Origin: Polaribacter sp. Hel_I_88 | GTDB lineage: Bacteria; Bacteroidota; Bacteroidia; Flavobacteriales; Flavobacteriaceae | Assembly (NCBI RefSeq): GCF_000687935.1 | Contig: NZ_JHZZ01000001.1 | Location: 1,178,001 to 1,242,000 of the forward strand | Length of the DNA stretch: 64,000 bases | Direction: 5' to 3' | Part shown: positions 60,858 to 64,000 of the stretch, one piece after another | Position numbering within the stretch: the stretch's first letter is position 1 | How the letters are laid out: each line of letters opens with the position of its first letter | Translations under genes and position numbers: made by a program | The notes under the pieces: generated by a model | What the model was told of the DNA's origin: nothing | Databases searched by the model: none | The model's input: only the letters and a program-made list of their open reading frames with translations

Positions 60858-62000
60858 TTAACTATACTTAATCTTCCTAAACACCCTTAAAGTTTCTTTA
60901 TATTTTATATAAGTAGTTTTATCTTCCAAACTTTTAAAATATATTTTTGCTTTTTTCAGTTGATTAGGAGCATCCAAATATCCATTTAAAAAACAAACCA
61001 AATAATTAGTTGGCAATCTGCAAACGTTTTCTTGTTCTTTTATAGATAATGAACTTTTACTTTCTATTTTAGCAATGATTTTATTGCTATTATCAAAAAT
61101 AGTTTTAAGAATTTTCTCATCGTAAATTGGAGCTTCAAACAAAAACTCTTTTACAATATTGTACTTGCCATTATTTTTAAAATTGATAATAGTTTTCTCT
61201 AAAGGATAATGAGTTTCGTTAGTATCAATTCCCAATAAAATATATTCTGTAATGATAAAAGAATTTTTATTGTAACGTATTTGAACATCATCTAAAGAAG
61301 AAAAAAACAACTGAACTTGTTCATTAATCAACTCAATATCTACTCTAGAAAAAAATATTAATCCGTTTATAATTTTCTTTTCACCTGCCCAACACAAAAC
61401 AAATTGTTCGTTAAAAACTTTATATTTAGGGTTGTTTTCTGTTTTATGATTGTTCACAAAGTCAAACACACCATTTAAAGTAAGCTCAATATTATTCTTA
61501 GCATTAATTTCTAAAGCAGCAACAATTTCTTTGTTAGTGTTTCTTAACTCAAAATTATCTTTTAAAAAAGGTATAGAGTTGCTACCTCTTCTATAAAAAA
61601 TAGTTCCTCGTTTATATTTCCAAATATTTTTTAAAAGTGATGTTGTTTTATGATTTGGGTAAATTGTCACCAAACCAATTACTTTGTGCCTTTGCAATCT
61701 CGGAAAACGCACATTCTCGTATTCTATTTTTGGTGGATTATGCAAATAAGCGTTTATCAAATTTTGAATATTGCTGTCATCAAAAAAATCAACACCAACT
61801 ATTTTATTTTCTTTATCCTCAATACCAATTACAATATAAGAATTGTTCTCAGGGTTTGCGTTTGAAAGGGCGCAAATATGTTTTAAAAATTTTGCTTTTC
61901 CTTCTTTGATAGATAAATTTATTTGTTGCTTTTTATCATAAAAACTATTCTCGTCATTATGAGAAAGTAGGTTCTTAATAAGTAAGCGTTTATTTATCAT
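60858..62000 (-). CDS. AlbA_2 (Schlafen-like) putative DNA-binding protein
   Basis: 380 aa. The N-terminal region (about 20-140) has the AlbA_2 pattern: INLSIKEGKAKFLKHICALSNANPENNSYIVIGIEDKENKIVGV, then NPPKIEYENVRFP. The C-terminal half is unassigned. It starts overlapping the HD gene by 4 bp. The 228-bp gap before it, 60630-60857, shows no clear gene. Confidence 0.75.
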   Translation of the reverse strand: MINKRLLIKNLLSHNDENSFYDKKQQINLSIKEGKAKFLKHICALSNANPENNSYIVIGIEDKENKIVGVDFFDDSNIQNLINAYLHNPPKIEYENVRFPRLQRHKVIGLVTIYPNHKTTSLLKNIWKYKRGTIFYRRGSNSIPFLKDNFELRNTNKEIVAALEINAKNNIELTLNGVFDFVNNHKTENNPKYKVFNEQFVLCWAGEKKIINGLIFFSRVDIELINEQVQLFFSSLDDVQIRYNKNSFIITEYILLGIDTNETHYPLEKTIINFKNNGKYNIVKEFLFEAPIYDEKILKTIFDNSNKIIAKIESKSSLSIKEQENVCRLPTNYLVCFLNGYLDAPNQLKKAKIYFKSLEDKTTYIKYKETLRVFRKIKYS

Positions 62001-62638
62001 TTTTGGGTTAACAATTTTATTTCTCTTGCTAAATTTTGTCTTGCTTTTTCTTCAAATAATTCTTGATATTTATCTGAAAAATAAAGCTGTTCTCGTTTAA
62101 CAAAACTTTCTAATACTTTTTTTCTTGCAGGATTATAAACAAAATCTGGATAAATTTTATATTCCTTTCTTATATTTTGAATATAATACTCATATTTATT
62201 CCAATTAGCACCTAGAATAGACAAATCAAAATCTAATAAAAAAGCATTATCATTATCTTTATCTAAAATAATTTTATGATTTTTTGTTGAAATTATAAGT
62301 TGAGAAATTTTATTAATATTTAATTCTTTTTTTGAGAAATTTTCTAAAGCTAGTTTTGCAAAGTCGGCACTTTTTTCTTCATTTTTTTTTGAGGTCGCTT
62401 TGTAAATAATATCGTGAAACCAAATCGCAAATTTCATTTCATCATACTTATATATACTATTTTTATTTTCTGATGCCATTTCTAACATCGAATTAATATG
62501 AATCAAATTATGATAATATCGTTTTTTTTCTGAATAGTTTGTGGAGATTTTATCCCAGTAAAAATTTATGAGATTTTTATCTTCACTATAACTTTCTGCA
62601 AGTTCAGACCAAGATTTTTGTAGATTTTTAATATCCAA
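61997..62638 (-). CDS. HD-domain phosphohydrolase-like protein
   Basis: 213 aa. YHNLIHINSMLEMA provides a first His, FAIWFHDIIYKATS the HD pair, and the set matches the COG4339 type of predicted metal-dependent HD hydrolases. It lies 2 bp after an SDR gene and overlaps the AlbA_2 gene by 4 bp, so the three form an operon. Confidence 0.85.
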   Translation of the reverse strand: MDIKNLQKSWSELAESYSEDKNLINFYWDKISTNYSEKKRYYHNLIHINSMLEMASENKNSIYKYDEMKFAIWFHDIIYKATSKKNEEKSADFAKLALENFSKKELNINKISQLIISTKNHKIILDKDNDNAFLLDFDLSILGANWNKYEYYIQNIRKEYKIYPDFVYNPARKKVLESFVKREQLYFSDKYQELFEEKARQNLAREIKLLTQK

Positions 62639-62640
62639 GT

Positions 62641-63396
62641 TTAACTGTTTTTATTCAAAATAGTTGCGCTTGCTTGCGCTGTTGGGTACACCACTAAATC
62701 TTCGATATTTACATGATAAGGTCTTGTAACTACAAAGTTGATAATATCTGCAATATCTTCTGCTTGTAACGCTTTGTAACCTTGATAAACGGTTTTTGCT
62801 TTTTCTGTATCACCTTTAAAACGAACATCAGAAAACTCAGTTTCTACCAATCCTGGATGAATTGCTGAAACGCGAATGTTATGTTCGTTTAAATCTAACC
62901 TCATAGACTTATTTAGAGCGTTTACAGCAAACTTTGAAGCACAATACACATTTCCGTTCTTATATACTTCTTTACCTGCAATAGAACCAATATTTACAAT
63001 AAAACCTGAATTGTTTTTAATCATAGTAGGAATAATTGCTTTGGATACATATAACAAACCTTTTACATTAATATCTAACATGGCATCCCAATCATCAACA
63101 TCTCCATCTTGTATGGTTGATAACCCATGAGCATTCCCTGCATTGTTGATTAAAATATCAATCTGTTTAAAGTTTTCTGGAAGTGATTTTATCGCATCTG
63201 CAACTTCTTTTCTTTTAGAAACATCAAATTGTAAAGTAATTACTTCTGTAAGTTTACTAAGTTCTTGCTTTAATTGCTCCAGTCTTTCTTTTCGTCTACC
63301 ACAAAGAATTAATCTGATATTATTTTTTGCAAAAAGTTCTGCTGTTGCCTTTCCTATTCCTGAAGTTGCGCCTGTTATAAATGCTGTTTTTATCAT
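62641..63396 (-). CDS. Short-chain dehydrogenase/reductase (YdfG-like)
   Basis: 251 aa. TGATSGIGKATAELFAKN cofactor motif, NNAGNAHG, Ser in NIGSIAGKEVY and YCASKFAVN catalytic Tyr/Lys, as in NADP-dependent serine/3-hydroxy acid dehydrogenases. It is the first gene of the SDR-HD-AlbA_2 run. Substrate unknown. Confidence 0.9.
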   Translation of the reverse strand: MIKTAFITGATSGIGKATAELFAKNNIRLILCGRRKERLEQLKQELSKLTEVITLQFDVSKRKEVADAIKSLPENFKQIDILINNAGNAHGLSTIQDGDVDDWDAMLDINVKGLLYVSKAIIPTMIKNNSGFIVNIGSIAGKEVYKNGNVYCASKFAVNALNKSMRLDLNEHNIRVSAIHPGLVETEFSDVRFKGDTEKAKTVYQGYKALQAEDIADIINFVVTRPYHVNIEDLVVYPTAQASATILNKNS

Positions 63397-63523
63397 AAAA
63401 ATTTTCTGTTACTATTTATATTGATTTTCTGTACTAATTTACCTTGAAAATATTACAAAAACAATTAAAACTTACATTGAGTTTTTAGGATATTGAAACC
63501 AATCAATTTTACAAAACGAAAAA

Positions 63524-63547
63524 GTCTTCGACAAGCTCAGACAGACA
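63524..63547. repeat. CTTCGACAAGCTCAG-type dispersed repeat
   Basis: GTCTTCGACAAGCTCAGACA is GC-richer than its surroundings. I recall similar motifs repeated in many Bacteroidota genomes; only one copy is seen here. It lies in the 326-bp gap 63397-63722, in which I see no gene but two hairpins further on. Confidence 0.4.
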
Positions 63548-63646
63548 TTCGTTAATTGAACTGCGATTAGATTATTATTTATACAAGAATTGAAAATAAA
63601 ATAGTTTTAATGTTTTCTATTTTTAAAAAAGTATAAAACAAGAAAA

Positions 63647-63668
63647 AACCACCCTCCTCAGGGTGGTT
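63647..63668 (-). terminator. Intrinsic terminator after the edge gene
   Basis: AACCACCCT/AGGGTGGTT stem with a 4-nt loop and T6 on the minus strand, 55 bp past the stop at 63723. Confidence 0.82.
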
Positions 63669-63678
63669 CCTCTTTCAA

Positions 63679-63700
63679 TTGGTTATTGAGAAATAACCAA
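63679..63700. repeat. Second hairpin in the gap
   Basis: TTGGTTATT/AATAACCAA, perfect 9-bp arms with a 4-nt loop, no T-run. Adjacent to the terminator at 63647-63668. Confidence 0.5.
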
Positions 63701-63722
63701 CCAAAAATCAACTAACCAAACT

Positions 63723-64000
63723 TTATTTTAAATTTCTTCTAACCTTTGTTTTTCTTTCTATTTTAGTACGTTTTCTGTTGTTATTCCTTACAACTTCTTT
63801 CGCGCTTTTAACATTTTTTTCACCTTTTAAGAACTGTATAAATCCTCTTCCAAAAAAATAATATGTTGTTTCTGAATTGTAATGAAAAAGACTAACCTTT
63901 CCATCATTAATAACGCTCAATTCAAACTCTTCAATATCTCCATTATCATAATTTAATGCTAAAATTTTTAAGTCTTCAAAACCAGTAACATCAAACACTT
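63723..64000 (-). CDS. Hypothetical protein, N-terminus cut by window edge
   Basis: The last ~92 codons of a frame that stays open to the window end, so the start is not seen (a GTG at 63998 could be a start or an internal Val). The visible part (KILALNYDNGDIEEFELSVINDGKVSLFHYNSETTYYF) looks like a small beta-rich domain with a Lys/Arg-rich tail. No family recognised. Confidence 0.6.
   Translation of the reverse strand, partial: VFDVTGFEDLKILALNYDNGDIEEFELSVINDGKVSLFHYNSETTYYFFGRGFIQFLKGEKNVKSAKEVVRNNNRKRTKIERKTKVRRNLK

Noticed and set aside
1-64000. tRNA, rRNA or riboswitch genes
   Set aside because: Gaps were inspected for cloverleaf-like or RFN/TPP-like GC-rich structure. None was convincing, and the ribE leader is too short for an FMN riboswitch.

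Overview
The window looks like chromosomal DNA of a marine Flavobacteriaceae bacterium (Bacteroidota), perhaps close to Polaribacter or Tenacibaculum; the genus is a guess. The support is very low GC, weak or absent Shine-Dalgarno sites, several TTG starts, Bacteroidota-type -7 boxes (TAnnTTTG), and lineage-typical families and neighbourhoods: DUF177-rpmF-fabH-accB-accC, hemD next to DUF4271, DUF4296, DUF3109, DUF1501/DUF1800, and TonB proteins with a Cys-containing linker. I see no rRNA, tRNA, CRISPR array, prophage or plasmid gene.

Layout. 1-4619: the end of hutH, then hutU-hutI-hutG (histidine to glutamate). 4831-7833: eda and kdgK (2-keto-3-deoxygluconate catabolism), divergent from a LacI regulator whose intergenic region carries two palindromic operators. 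7880-9511: IS copy 1. 9782-18999: acetyl-CoA synthetase with a sugar MFS transporter, an N-acetylhexosamine-kinase-like protein with a sugar nucleotidyltransferase, manA, and a DUF1501/DUF1800 pair. 19318-21405: an orphan phosphorelay (receiver, Hpt, receiver-LytTR) and an Lrp regulator. 21496-26433: accC, accB, fabH, rpmF, DUF177 and pdxA (fatty-acid initiation, ribosome, vitamin B6). 26492-33011: ribE, holB, a TspO-like protein, pgk, an aldo/keto reductase and a DUF695 protein. 33069-34700: IS copy 2, inverted and almost identical to copy 1. 34741-47452: acetyltransferase, deoC, two TonB paralogues, two paralogous small membrane proteins, DUF3109, marC, hemD, a dolichol-phosphate-mannose-synthase-like enzyme, pyrC, DUF4296 and tyrS. 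47538-64000: envelope and lipoprotein genes, semiSWEET, mscL, a LuxE-like AMP-forming enzyme, two separate ECF-sigma loci, an ALDH7-type dehydrogenase, a serine hydrolase, an AlbA_2/HD/SDR run and one gene cut by the window edge.

Most of the window is ordinary core metabolism. The points that stand out are: (i) two 1632-bp IS copies in inverted orientation, each with its own target duplication, flanking 23.6 kb of essential genes; (ii) an ECF sigma gene that has no ATG, GTG or TTG upstream of its conserved domain and seems to start at ATT overlapping the previous stop codon; (iii) a second ECF operon with a near-perfect TGAAAC-N16-CGT promoter in front of the sigma gene; (iv) a REC-Hpt-REC/LytTR relay with no kinase; (v) a membrane-anchored protein with a beta-barrel-like C-terminus encoded with the first sigma factor; and (vi) several families of short palindromic repeats between genes, one of which supplies a stop codon.
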